NCBI GenBank assembly: GCA_030549495.1
Contig: JAUIRK010000372.1
Coordinates: 174,175-238,174 of the forward strand
Direction of reading: 5' to 3'
DNA: 64,000 nt
Source: Nectonema munidae
Lineage: Eukaryota; Nematomorpha; Nectonematoida; Nectonematidae
The position numbers were made by a program, and so were the translations under genes. The notes beneath the pieces were generated by a model that did not search any database, had not been told where the DNA came from, and worked only from the letters and a program-made list of their open reading frames with translations. This document shows positions 11,716 to 22,611 of the stretch, in pieces (positions within the stretch are counted from its first letter, which is position 1; the number at the start of each line of letters is the position of its first letter).

Positions 11716-13924
11716 CAGTCAAACCTATCTATAGGGGCCACTCAAGGGAAACAGAAAATCTGACCGCTATTCACAGGTGGTCGTAAACACAGGTTAAAAT
11801 TAATTTTCTTATTCCGTATTTAAAAGATTATGTATGGAATTTATTTATTAACTAGGCACTTGTCTCTAAAAAATTATTATAGTGTAGAAAGAGAATTCTT
11901 TTTATAAAAATAAGCTGCATAAAATAGCAAACAAAAGATGAAAATAAAAGTAATAAAAATTAGAAGAGCATTTTATTAATAAAAAATTTAATAGTGATGT
12001 AGGTTATGTATGATGGAGGCTTACATTATTCATTTTCAAAATATAGTAATCAGAGATCTTTGACTGTTTGAAATTTTGTTTTTCTAACTGTGATTCTTGA
12101 TCTACTGCATCATTCAACTCTATGCATTTTTCGAGTACTTTAGGGAAGCCTTTGTGTATCGCGAATGCCTGTATTCCAGAAATACTTTTATTGACATCCC
12201 CAAGGTTTTTGTACTGGAGTTCATGTGAGACTTCATCATCTTCTCTGCTGATTTCATCATTTTATTGATTGGGTTCAAGTCGGTACTGAAAATTTTAGAC
12301 AGTTGAAGGGTGATTATGATCAGTTGTCCTCAGTGAAACATTGAATTCATCTAATCTCATTTGCAAATTTTCTTGACAAACAGTCTCTATATCATCATTC
12401 TCTTCTTCCTTGTCTTCATCAACTCTACTTTCAGCGTCTTCACAACTAACTCCATATAAACACTTCTGGATTGAGTTAGCCTTTATTTTCCCCATGCTTT
12501 GTGGAGCCAATAAATAGCTTGAAGGAGATCAGTGCGTCGCAACAGAACAAAAGCCGCCAACTGATCTTCTTGTTTCATTCGATTAATTATACCTTGCAGC
12601 TGCTGCTTCCTAAAATTCCATTTGACCGCGTGTATTATTCCTTGATCCATTGGCTGTGTGATGGAAGAAGTGTTAGGAGGAAGGAAAACGAGTTTTATAT
12701 TAGAAAAGGCACCGAGCATTGTCCATCAACATTAGGATCTTTCGGCATTGGGACTGCATTTTTTTGTTTAGTTTTGTCATAAAAAGTTCAAAAAGATTGC
12801 TTGTCATTCAAGTCTTTTTGTTTGCGTGGTAATCTATAGGAAGATCTTTATGTTGTATTTTTCCAAAGCAACGGGGTTTAACCCTAGCAAGACGGATAAT
12901 TTTTTACACCGTTCAAAGACGGATAATGGGAGTTTTACTCCCAATCATAAAACAACTACTTTTTGACATTTTAGAGTTTTTTTGCTTAAATTCTATACTT
13001 AGAAGAAAATTTAATACTCCATACAAAGTATTCATCCGATATCTCTGAGGTGTCTATCATTATTATAACTTAATTTTGTAAGAATGTGATGGCGTTAAAA
13101 TCTAAAAATCAAAATTTATTTTACGAGCTGTTTCGCATATACGAAATAAACTATATTTTTTATTTTTGCTATCATCTGCGTTCTGGTTGTTATTTCTAAT
13201 GTTTGCACTTGCGCAGCAAAATATGAGTTCCATATACGTTACCAACAATATGACGTTTACTTTTAATACTAATGTCTTTTGTTTACAATTACGCTGCATC
13301 AATGTGTATTGGCTGATGTACCGAGAATGTGTTTGAAATATTGGCCGATTGATCGATATCAATAAAGCAGGCAATTCATATTTCACATTATTCATTATCA
13401 AATCTCACCATCGCAAATATAATCATTCTGATTGTTTTGATTTCTGGGTTTGCTTCATTCCAGCTTATTTATTGGAGTTTCTATTTTTCTCTACATCATG
13501 TATTTCAAAATGAGTTCATACAACGGTGAGTCGTCAAGTGATGAAATCAGTCTTGTTTTTGATTCTGATGCCTACGGTGGTACTGATGTTAAAATTTTTG
13601 GTTCAAGTAGTTCAACATGTAGTCGTGAAAGTTCTCCATGTGATTCACTTGTTGCACCCCACGGCACAAAATATTTCTCGGAGCCCAAAGAAAACCGCGT
13701 AAGAGCTTTGTCTTAAAACATTAGAGACGTCTCCTTGTCTACGCCTTGGCCTAAAGGAGTTGCTAAGAATCTTTCCAATCACCTCGAAATTTTTAATCTA
13801 TTTTTTGCACAAAATCTTATTTTGTACATATTTTATGCATCAAGGAAAAACTCCATGAAAACTACAGGTATGATAGATTATCTACATAAATATAACAAGT
13901 CGATAAAACTGTTTTTATATAAGG

Positions 13925-14016
13925 TCGATGCACGGATAGTGGCTTTCCAATGCAATCCCCATGCATCGATAAAAGCCAATTACATTGGAAAGACGTTTAT
14001 CGATGCACGGATAGTG
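13925..14016. repeat. Small fold-back with 17-bp direct repeats
   Basis: TCGATGCACGGATAGTG occurs at 13925-13941 and again at 14000-14016. Between them CTTTCCAATG (13943-13952) pairs with CATTGGAAAG (13983-13992), and GCATCGATAAA pairs with TTTATCGATGC. It lies inside the piggyBac where transposase coding is interrupted, so it may be part of a small inserted element. Confidence 0.7.
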
Positions 14017-15849
14017 CAACATAACCAAGGTGTTGTTCTATTTCACAATTGGTGGTAACTTGTCTAGATTTTATTTCCATCTTGTATTGTGATGAATATC
14101 ATAAATTTTACAAAAAAGAAACTTTACCTAAACTTTAGTAAACTTTACTTTTCAAAGTTGTCGCGATAAAAAGGATGTCCACATTTTTTGACACTAGATA
14201 ACTTCCAGGGGGCGCGGTCATGGGCCTAGGCCCCTTATGAAAAATGGCTTTGAAAATTACACTTACTAATGTATACACCTACATGTATAAAAAATAAATT
14301 TTTGCAATTTATTCATGGCAAAATAATGTTAAAAATATGAAAACATAGGTAATTAGTGATTCTAAAAGTTTTATTGATAGAGCTTGAATTGAATTGGATT
14401 TTTTTTGACAATTTGTATTTTATATGTAAACAGCATATCGCTACAAATTTTATCGACTTGTCAAATAGGATATTTTTCATCAGAATAATTTCAATATTTT
14501 TTATAGTAAAGCTGAGCCTCGTTTTGAAAATCTACGTTACTGCTATGAAAGGTTTTCTGTAGAAGATTTTCTGGTTATACACGGGCCATCGATCTTCAAC
14601 GTGTTGATGTAAAGTTTTTATTTTCCGATAAAAATGGAGAACCTTTTCTGAATGCAGCATTAAGCAGGGACATGTTTATTTTGGTCATGATTATAAAAGT
14701 AACAGAAATACTTGTGACAAATTATCACCTATAAGGTACTTGCACGATGAATTTTCCAAAAGTTGTCATAAGTATTGGTGTCCCAAATACTATGTTACTA
14801 TAGATGAGCCACTTGTAAAGTTTAGATTAAGATCGCCAATAAAAGTTTACGATCCCTCTAAACCAGGGAGATATGGCATGAAAGTATGTCATAATGTTGA
14901 CTCTGTTAGCTTTTATGTATTGTCAAGTGAAGTATATGTTTCAGGATTGAGTTATAAAAGCTATTTCAAATCTACAAATATTGTAAAAAGACTTGTAGCA
15001 ATATCTAATATACCAAAAGGTTGTGGAATTTATGTTGATAGATTTTTTATGGCCCATGAGTTATGTTGTTGGGCGGTAGATCGTAAACTCCCGATTTGTT
15101 GAACAGTTAGAGCAAACGGTAGATTTATGTCACATATAATTCGACCTTCATATCTCAAAGATTTAAATTTGGTAGATTGTGAGAGCAAATTTTTATATAC
15201 AAAATACTCTTCACCAACAGTTTACATCCCAAAAAAACATTCTGGTAAAGCATATAGATCTGTTTACATAATGTCTAGCCAGCATCTTTCGGAAATTGAA
15301 TTAGTCAGTAGTCAGAGAAAACCCCCAAACTATTTTAGATTATAACATGTATAAAGCTTGTGTAGATGCTTTCAACAAGATGGCTAGAGATTATTCGTGT
15401 TACAGAACCTCGAGAAGATGGCCAATGGCGATTTTTACAAATTTATTAGAGATCGCTGCAAATAATAGTTGGGTCATTATGAAATCAAACATGCCAGAAA
15501 GGTATCCTAGTCTCAGAAAATGTGGACGAAAGTGTTTCATTAGAAGTTTAGCTCTACATCTAACTGAAAAGGCCATGCAAATCAGATGCCAAAGTTCATC
15601 AACACGTGTTGGCACAAGAAAAATGTTATCTTTTTATGGTTTCGAAGCATCCAATCAACCAACTACATCACATGGAAGAGGTTATTGTTTCGTTTCAATT
15701 TGTAAACCAAGAAAAAAAATTACATGAAAGTGCCTTAAATGTCAAATGCCTTGTTGTAAAAATCACACAGTACTTATTTGCACAGAGTGTAAAGACTCAT
15801 AAACTTTCTAATCTTCAAATAAACATTTTTCTTTTCTTTTTCACACTTT

Positions 15850-16221
15850 AATTTATTAATTAATTAATTAAGTTGTTTTGTGGCGTTCGCACCCATCCTT
15901 TCGGATATCGTGGCCCGCCCGGAATGCCGAGTCCAAGTCTAACTGGACTTTCCATCCCACTAAACACCTATCGGCCCTTGTTACAAAAGAATAGCTATAC
16001 CTTGTTATATATATTATTTTACAAGAATTTATGTGACAATATATAAATACAACTGAGTGAAAGATACAACCCTAACGTGAACGCTTCCAATTTGGGAAAC
16101 AAACTTATTGTCTAGTGATAGCTTGATTACTAACCATGTAGAATCGCGTCGCTAGAGCACTACCTAACCGTAAAAACCTTTGAATTCTTCAGAGGAAGAA
16201 AACCAGGGTAAAAAACCGGCA
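15850..16221 (-). mobile_element. LINE 3' end fragment, copy B (5'-truncated)
   Basis: The reverse complement matches the 3' untranslated end of the LINE at 17270-21876 almost base for base, from the GGTTTTTTACCCTGGTTTTC region to the terminal GTTTTGTGG..TTAATTAATTAAT tail. It is flanked by a perfect 13-bp target duplication, TTTTTCACACTTT, at 15837-15849 and 16222-16234. It was inserted into the piggyBac and is severely 5'-truncated, as is common for LINE retrotransposition. It is non-coding. Confidence 0.95.
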
Positions 16222-17271
16222 TTTTTCACACTTTTGTGTAATATAGTTTTTGAGAGTGAAATAATTGTTACCATAATCAGAAATTTTAAACATAAAGTAA
16301 AAAACTATCGGAAAATGTGGTATTTTCAAAATAAAATTAAAAATTGTTATTTTAGATAAAATATATTTGCCATGGTTTGATTTTTTTGATAACTAAAAAG
16401 TAAAAAATATTTTAATAAAATTTGTTTTCTAGAAAAATGGTACTTTTTTTTGTAGAAGGCCGGAAAAAAATGGATTGAACCATTTTTCTCCAATATTTAA
16501 ACATAAAAATGTTATCACTTTATTTAGGATAATTCTACACGCATAATTTCAAATTTACGTGTTAGATTCAATACAGGTTGTCTATCTTTTTTTATGATTA
16601 AAATGACTTTCAAAATTGCTTTGGGAGTAAAACTCCCATCTCCGTCCTGCGAGATGTTTTGCCAATTACTATTGGACGCTCTTTTTCTTCAAGAGAATTA
16701 GCACACAACATAAGAATGATACGCTCCTTCGAATGTTTTCCACCAAAAAAGTTCGTTCCTTTGTAGTGTAACGTTGCGTCAGCAAACATTTTATAAAAAG
16801 CCCAGTTTTACCATATTGAAGATGTTACGAACATCATAATTGGAACAGATTTCGGGTAGTTTCTGTTTCCAGTCTTCCACAACATTCTTATCAACTCCGC
16901 CACTTTCTCCATTCATCTTACCGAACACTATGCTATGCCTACGACGAAATGCTTCTAGCCAACCATTTGATGCTTTAAAATCTTTAAATTTCAACTGAAC
17001 TGCAATCTATTTGGCTTTTTCCTGAAGCAGAGGACCGCTCAAAGGTAGCAACCTAGCCGAACTTTCTTAAAACCATTCATAAAGGATTCCGTTTAATTGA
17101 TCGTTTGACGTTTTTCTTCCTTTTTGCTTACGATCGTTTGGTCTGTTATTTTAAAATTCATCAATCCACTCTTCCTTATTCTTTATAATGTTAAAAATCT
17201 GAGTTTTACCGCAAAGGAGTCCTCCAATAAAAAGTCTTTGAACAATCTAACGCTAGCTCAACTTTTCATCA

Positions 17272-18385
17272 GATAGCGATTCCAGCACCAACTCCTCGCC
17301 CACCAACAAGAGAGCTCACACCTCGGACAACTCCGATGGTGAATTTATAAAGGTCACGGGGCGCAGTAAGAGACCCTCACACCCCAAGGTGGTAAATATG
17401 ACAAAGCCAAAATATCTCACAATATTTCTAAGGAACATGCCTAACTTGGGTAGTAAGTTAAGTACTTACAAGGCGATTTTGGCCCAGAAGCCTAAACTTA
17501 AGATAGTCAACATGTTCAAGTTGGCTAAGTTGAATTTAATTAAGGTCTTGGTGGAAGATAACGATTCCAAGGAAGCGTTACTTCAACCATTTCCCCAGTG
17601 GCCTTTTGTCAAGGGTTATGTGCCAAGAGCTAAAGCCTGTGCTATTGTTCTCAAGGGCTTAACCATGCAAGATGCACCAGACGTATCGGCGGCAGTTAAA
17701 GATCTAGGATTTTCTAACACTGTGGAACCACTGTTTAAAAATATGACAAGGGGATCTTGTTTAAAAGTCAACCTTGAGAACCAGGCAACTGTAGACCAGT
17801 TGACCAAAAATGGCCTGATTATCCTAGGTCTGAAATTCGCCTGCCATGAATTCCTACCCAAGCCTAAAGCATTACAGTGTTACAAATGCCAAAAATTAGG
17901 ACACGTGTCGGCTGCTTGCCCAAACAAAGAATGTTGTCTTATTTGTGGAGGTGAGCACGACCGTCGCACGTGTAAGTCAGTCAAACCAACGGTCATAAAA
18001 TGCTATCTTTGTGGGGGTGAGGGACACTCAGCTGCCTACAACAACTGCCCAACAAAGCTAGCCTCTCTTCAACAAAAAGAATCTGCAAAAAGAACTCAAG
18101 TAGCTACAAAAAAAAGAGGTAAAGGTAACAACAAAGGTAAAGCCGGCTCAGGTATACAAGCCAACACCGTACATTCCATCTAACCCAGTATTAGCTAGTA
18201 CCTCTTACTCCCAAGTTGTAACTAGTCCCGCATCACCCAAGGCACATATAGTAAATGAGCACTCCTTCTCTGAGGATGCCATTTTAAAAATAGCGCTCTC
18301 TATTTTCAAATCACCACTGTTCAAAGAACAGTTGGAGAAAATGGTGAGCGCAGTGGCTGCGGACCTCCTACTAGAGTGTCAGTAA
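17272..18385 (+). pseudogene. LINE ORF1, gag-like with CCHC zinc knuckles, 5'-truncated
   Basis: The frame is open from the element edge (DSDSSTNSSPTNKRA) through an RNA-binding-like region (GYVPRAKACAIVLKG, LGFSNTVEPLF) to three zinc knuckles: CYKCQKLGHVSAAC, CLICGGEHDRRTC and CYLCGGEGHSAAYNNC. This layout is typical of Jockey/I-type gag proteins, which package LINE RNA. The first in-frame ATG is at 17389 and the frame stops at 18183. The neighbouring frame then continues as plausible coding sequence (PSNPVLASTSYSQVV to VSAAVAADLLLECQ) to a stop at 18385, so one frameshift near 18150-18180 is likely. The missing 5' end and this shift suggest that the copy cannot make normal ORF1 protein. Confidence 0.85.
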
Positions 18386-18411
18386 ATAGGATAGTGTAGT
18401 GCCAATCTGTA

Positions 18412-21090
18412 ATGCTCAAATTTTTACACTTCAACATCAACGGCTTGGCTAAGAAACGTAGTGCTCTAATTGAGCTCCTTACCGAAAATAATATAGATGT
18501 CTTCTCTCTGAATGAAGTCAAATCTCAAGCCAAATATTCCATCCGCATCCTCGGATATAGGACATTTGTGCATCCTGGAACAAGCCACTCGCGAGGTCTA
18601 GCGATGGGTGTGCGAGAGGGGTTAAAGGTTTCCAGTTTCACGATAAGTGACTCTGGAGGCTCGATGGCTCTGAAGCTTGATCTTGGCAGAGCTGGACATT
18701 TAGTTGTGCTGGGTTGTTACAACCCGCCTAGTAACCCTCTGTTGGACTACGAATTTATTGAAAAATATCTTTGCTCCTCCGATAAGGTGCTACTACTAGG
18801 TGACCTAAACGCTCACCACACTAGACTGTTTAGTGAAACCAATAGCGCGGCTGGCACCGACTTACTCAAGTTGGTAGAGGATTCGTATGCGTTTATCGCT
18901 AACGATCCAACACCGACTCGTGAAAAGAATGTGTTAGACCTTGCAATCATGTCTTTTAATCTAAGACCACTTCTAGCCTCAATAGTGGTTATCCAGGATT
19001 GCTGTGTATCTGATCACAAGCCCTTGTTGGTCACAGTTTCTTTAGGTCCACAATTCACGGCTGACAAGGGAAATTTAGTGAAGAGGTGGGTCTTCAGCCA
19101 AGCCAACTGGGATAGGTTTAGGTCGCTACTAAATGATTCAGCCCCGCGGGTCATGATGTGCATAGGAGTAAAACCTCCTGAGGAACTCGCGGAGTGTGTC
19201 AACGATGCTATTCTCTCCGCGGCACGAGAGGCAGTTCCCTTGAAGGAGGTTAGAAAATACGAAAATCCAATTCCGAAGAATGTCCTATTACTCATCAAAG
19301 AAAAACGAGCTCTCTATAGAAAATACATTCACACTAGGGACGCCGAGACAAAGAATCTCATCAATCGATTACAAAAACTCATTAGGAAAAAGCTCGGCGA
19401 AACCACATCTAGGAAAGTCACAAGTATCACAAAAGCCTCTAACCCGCTACAGGGCTCTTTGAAGTTCTGGAACCTGGTTAGAGGTCTGAAGCCTGGCTGC
19501 AAAGGTCCAACGTCGGTCACTTGGAATAACCGAACAGCCATTGAGGCGGAAGATAAATGTGCACTGCTTGCTGATTATTACGAAGATGTGTATAGGTCAA
19601 ATCCAGGTCCGAAAAATTTTAATTCTGAAATTGAGTTTTTTAGGCGTTTACCTGCGACGAACGACACTAACTTCATCCTAGAGGACCTGGTTCAAATCAT
19701 TAAAAAGCTTAAAGCTAGGAAAGCGGCCGGTTGGGATGAAGTTAGTAATCTATTCATCAAGAATCTTCCCCCTAGGTTTAGGGACGTCTTGCTGGCAATA
19801 TATAACTCTTTTATAAAAGATGGGTTTTACCCAGACTGCTATAAAAGGGCTATACTTATTTGTGTGCCAAAGGCTGGCAAGAAGAGCGGCAAACCAAGTG
19901 ACCTACGGCCTATCAGTCTTCTCCCTTGCCTGAGCAAAGTGTATGACAAATTAATTTTTGGAGTACTCGATGCTTGGTGCAAGGAGCATGCAATTATCCC
20001 AAAAGAACAGTTTGGATTTCAAAAAGGTTTGTCAACAAATCATGCTCTGCTTACCTTGCATCATGATGTTGCAAAAAGCTTAAATGATGGCCTCTACGTT
20101 GGGATGATATCTTACGACCTGGAGAAGGCTTTTGATACGGTCTGGCATGAGGGTTTGCTGTTCAAACTAAGTAGCATGTTTGTGCCATCATGTATCTTCA
20201 AGGTAGTTCACAGTTTCCTTTCTCGACGCTCATTTCAGATCAGAATAAATAATAAATTTTCAAGGAGAATAAGCCTAGGCCGCGGGGTCCTCCAAGGTTC
20301 ACCTCTAAGCCCTCTTCTGTTCAACATCTACTTATCTGATATTAGGGACTCTTTCAATAAGTCAATCTATGCTAGGATAATCAGTTTCGCAGACGACATA
20401 TGTGTATATTACTCCGCTAAGCGTGTTCCGCGTATTTGCAAACACCTTACGGACGTAAATACCATATTAGGGGGGTATTTCACTGGATGGAACCTTAAGG
20501 TGAATTACTCTAAATGCAAGTTCATCATCTTTGGCGCTAATTGTCCCAAAAATAACCCGCCAACTATAGGGAATATTCCCCGAGTTCGCCACCTAAAATA
20601 TCTAGGAATCAATTGGGATGCAGGATTTAGTTTTCATCGTGAAGCTCACGAAAAGATAAAAAAGGGGAAGAAGGATCTAGCGCTATATGGATGTCTTAAA
20701 GACCTTGGGGTCAATTCCACGGTGGTAGGCAAGGTCATTAAAATCCTAACAATGCCGAAATTGACTTATGGAAACTCCATTTTGGGATGCCTTCCCTCAA
20801 CTTGGACCAACAAAATAGATGACCTCGTGTATAAACTTTTTAGGACTGTTTATGGCAACCCTTTCACTATTGCTCATAGCCGGACCTCCTTTTCCTGGTT
20901 CCAGAAAAGGTTGGAGAAATTAAATAAAAAGTTTATTGAAAAATTGAGAACACACAAGCATTGCCCACAATTATGCCAAGCTTGGGAGCTCACGCAAACC
21001 CAGGCTGAAGCGTTCTTGGGGGTATATGCTAAAAAAAAGAGAAAAATTATCCTAGGTGACTACCCATATACAATAGCCCCCAAGCAATAG
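18412..21090 (+). CDS. LINE ORF2, AP endonuclease and reverse transcriptase
   Basis: An intact 892-residue protein. Residues 1-215 form an APE-type endonuclease (FNINGLAKKR, SLNEVKS with the catalytic Glu near 35, LLGDLNAHH, and SDHKPLL with Asp201-His202). Residues about 430-720 form the reverse transcriptase: DLRPISLLPCLSKVYDKLI, SYDLEKAFDTVWHEGLLFKL, GVLQGSPLSPLLFNIYLSDI and the catalytic SFADDICVYY (Asp661, Asp662). A C-terminal tail follows without RNase H or an obvious final zinc knuckle, which fits the Jockey group. The protein would nick genomic DNA and copy its own RNA by target-primed reverse transcription. It starts 27 nt after the end of the shifted ORF1 frame. A more GC-rich composition than the surroundings fits recent arrival. 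Confidence 0.95.
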   Translation: MLKFLHFNINGLAKKRSALIELLTENNIDVFSLNEVKSQAKYSIRILGYRTFVHPGTSHSRGLAMGVREGLKVSSFTISDSGGSMALKLDLGRAGHLVVLGCYNPPSNPLLDYEFIEKYLCSSDKVLLLGDLNAHHTRLFSETNSAAGTDLLKLVEDSYAFIANDPTPTREKNVLDLAIMSFNLRPLLASIVVIQDCCVSDHKPLLVTVSLGPQFTADKGNLVKRWVFSQANWDRFRSLLNDSAPRVMMCIGVKPPEELAECVNDAILSAAREAVPLKEVRKYENPIPKNVLLLIKEKRALYRKYIHTRDAETKNLINRLQKLIRKKLGETTSRKVTSITKASNPLQGSLKFWNLVRGLKPGCKGPTSVTWNNRTAIEAEDKCALLADYYEDVYRSNPGPKNFNSEIEFFRRLPATNDTNFILEDLVQIIKKLKARKAAGWDEVSNLFIKNLPPRFRDVLLAIYNSFIKDGFYPDCYKRAILICVPKAGKKSGKPSDLRPISLLPCLSKVYDKLIFGVLDAWCKEHAIIPKEQFGFQKGLSTNHALLTLHHDVAKSLNDGLYVGMISYDLEKAFDTVWHEGLLFKLSSMFVPSCIFKVVHSFLSRRSFQIRINNKFSRRISLGRGVLQGSPLSPLLFNIYLSDIRDSFNKSIYARIISFADDICVYYSAKRVPRICKHLTDVNTILGGYFTGWNLKVNYSKCKFIIFGANCPKNNPPTIGNIPRVRHLKYLGINWDAGFSFHREAHEKIKKGKKDLALYGCLKDLGVNSTVVGKVIKILTMPKLTYGNSILGCLPSTWTNKIDDLVYKLFRTVYGNPFTIAHSRTSFSWFQKRLEKLNKKFIEKLRTHKHCPQLCQAWELTQTQAEAFLGVYAKKKRKIILGDYPYTIAPKQ

Positions 21091-21776
21091 GGAATTCTGC
21101 GTTCTGCGATATAGTTCTGTTTTTTCTGAGTTCTAGATCCGCCTACTTAAATTTAGGATTGGCACAAGGTATAAGTCCCAAAACAGTTTCATCTTACGAG
21201 CTAGGTTAGGCATAGTCGGTAATCTGGCCTCTACAGGAGTCCGCTTGTAGGACCGTTTAAACATACATTCCAATATTAAAACATATATCCTAGGGACGAC
21301 ATTTAGGGATGGAGTCAAATTCCAGGGGTAGATTGTTCCTAACCTAGCATGCCTTAAATTATGTATATCTTTCTTAACCCTATAACATGTATCAAATACT
21401 ATTTATTAATAATATATAAGATATTGCATGCCTTCAAACGTTTCTATTTTTGTAGCATATACCTTTTATAATCATATTCTTTTATTTAGGTACAAGATAC
21501 ATTCCGTTGTGCCGGTTTTTTACCCTGGTTTTCTTCCTCTGAAGAATTCAAAGGTTTTTACGGTTAGGTAGTGCTCTAGCGACGCGATTCTACGTGGTTA
21601 GTAATCAAGCTATCACTAGACAATAAGTTTGTTTCCCAAATTGGGAGCGTTCGCGTTAGGATTGTATCGTTCTCTAAGTTGTATTTATATATTGTCTCAT
21701 AAATTCTTGTAAAATACTATATATAATAGAGCTATTCTTTTGTAACAAGGGCCGATTGGTGTTTAGTGGGATGGAA

Positions 21777-21831
21777 AGTCCAGTTAGACTTGGACTCAGC
21801 ATTCCGGGCGGGCCACGATATCCGAAAGGAT
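21777..21831 (+). promoter_or_regulatory. LINE 3'-end stem-loops
   Basis: Two small hairpins precede the tail: AGTCCA..TGGACT (21777-21796) and ATCC-GAAA-GGAT (21820-21831), the latter with a GNRA loop. In copy B (15895-15906, minus) the second hairpin is identical, and in copy C (40715-40726) it is ATCC-GTAA-GGAT, another GNRA loop on the same stem. Stringent LINEs are known to need a 3' stem-loop recognised by the reverse transcriptase, and this is a good candidate for it. Confidence 0.6.
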
Positions 21832-22611
21832 GGGTGCGAACGTCACAAAACAACTTAATTAAAACTTAATTAATTAAACTTTTCATTTTCGTGCATCTTT
21901 TGTTCAAGAGAAAGTGAATTGTGAATTTTAGAAGACTTTGAAGTGTTTGCAGGCATATCAGTTTAATAGAATTTATATAACAAATGAGAAAGTTTAGGCG
22001 TTCATGTTATAGAATAGGATGGAAATAATTGACACGCAAATGAATTAATTAAACAGAAGTTTATGTGTACGATGTGTAATGAAAAATGAACTACAGACAC
22101 GCATCGAATTATGACGATTTGTTTTCTCAAGTACAAGGCTCCTGTTTCATATCTAAATGAAACACTAAAATGTAGACTGCATAGAAGAGAAAAGCGCTCA
22201 AACAACGAAAGTGTCCATCAATATTATGTTATTGATTTAAGTTCTACAAATTAAAGTACATATGTGTCTATGTGCTTCACACTTTTCTTCCAAGACCAAA
22301 TACATATGCACAATTATATGACTTTTGTTGGAAGATACATCTGTAACTTGTGAACAAGATAATCTATCCTTCACTTGATATTTCGTTGCAGCTTGGCCGT
22401 TAATTACATCAAGAAGTGTACGTTTAGCAGGTGGCCGCTATTCACAGGGTGTATTGTGTAGTAATTCTGTCCAGGATATATTTAAATGGCCGTTATAAGA
22501 GGTGGACGCTATTGACAGGTGGCCGTTAAAGGTGGTTTGACTGTAATTAAATTCATAAATTTTTATGCTCACGCACAACCACTAAATGCCAGTTCAAAAC
22601 CTCATGATCTA

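Larger units (their letters stand above)
12882..16655 (+). mobile_element. piggyBac-like transposon inserted in Tigger
   Basis: The left end is TTAA (12878-12881) then CCCTAGCAAGACGGATAA. The right end near 16655 reads as a degraded inverted copy (CTCGCAGGACGGAGAT on the minus strand), and both ends carry the palindrome TGGGAGTTTTACTCCC. The transposase is in pieces on the plus strand: an acidic, Ser-rich start MSSYNGESSSDEISLVFDSD at 13510, then LVKFRLRSPIKVYDPSKPGR and YGMKVCHNVDSVSFYV (14740-15100), YKACVDAFNKMARDYS and RTSRRWPMAIFTNLLE (15347-15450), and a C-terminal Cys/His finger (CLKCQMPCCKNHTVLICTEC) near 15730-15795. Many stops and frame changes show that it is dead. The gap 13740-14570 holds foreign sequence, and a LINE tail lies at 15850-16221. 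Confidence 0.85.
17270..21876 (+). mobile_element. Jockey-group LINE retrotransposon, nearly full length (copy A)
   Basis: A 4.6-kb element with gag-like ORF1, endonuclease-RT ORF2, a 786-bp 3' untranslated region and an AT-rich tail of TTAAT units. It is flanked by a 10-bp target duplication, AACTTTTCAT, at 17260-17269 and 21877-21886. It landed in the N-terminal part of the Tigger transposase. The 5' end is truncated within ORF1: the frame is already open at the junction with no start codon upstream. ORF2 has no disruption, so this is a young insertion. Confidence 0.93.
11716..22543 (-). mobile_element. Tigger/pogo transposon split by a piggyBac and a LINE
   Basis: The left end begins CAGTCAAACCT at 11716 after TA. 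The right end, reverse complemented, begins CAGTCAAACCACC at 22543 before TA. Subterminal GGTGGCCGCTATTCACAGG-type repeats occur at both ends. The transposase runs on the minus strand: an N-terminal start (SLEQKMHENEK) near 21930-21880, then NIIKNKEEWIDEF and NNRPNDRKQ near 17190-17110, a CENP-B-type DNA-binding part (ASNGWLEAFRRRHS) at 16990-16800, then CFGKIQHKDLPIDYHANK near 12870-12800, and the DDE end VFLPPNTSSITQPMDQGII near 12690-12630, with a tail to about 12030. Removing the piggyBac (12882-16655) and the LINE (17270-21876) with their duplications leaves about 2.4 kb, the usual Tigger size. Several stops and shifts break the transposase. Confidence 0.9.
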
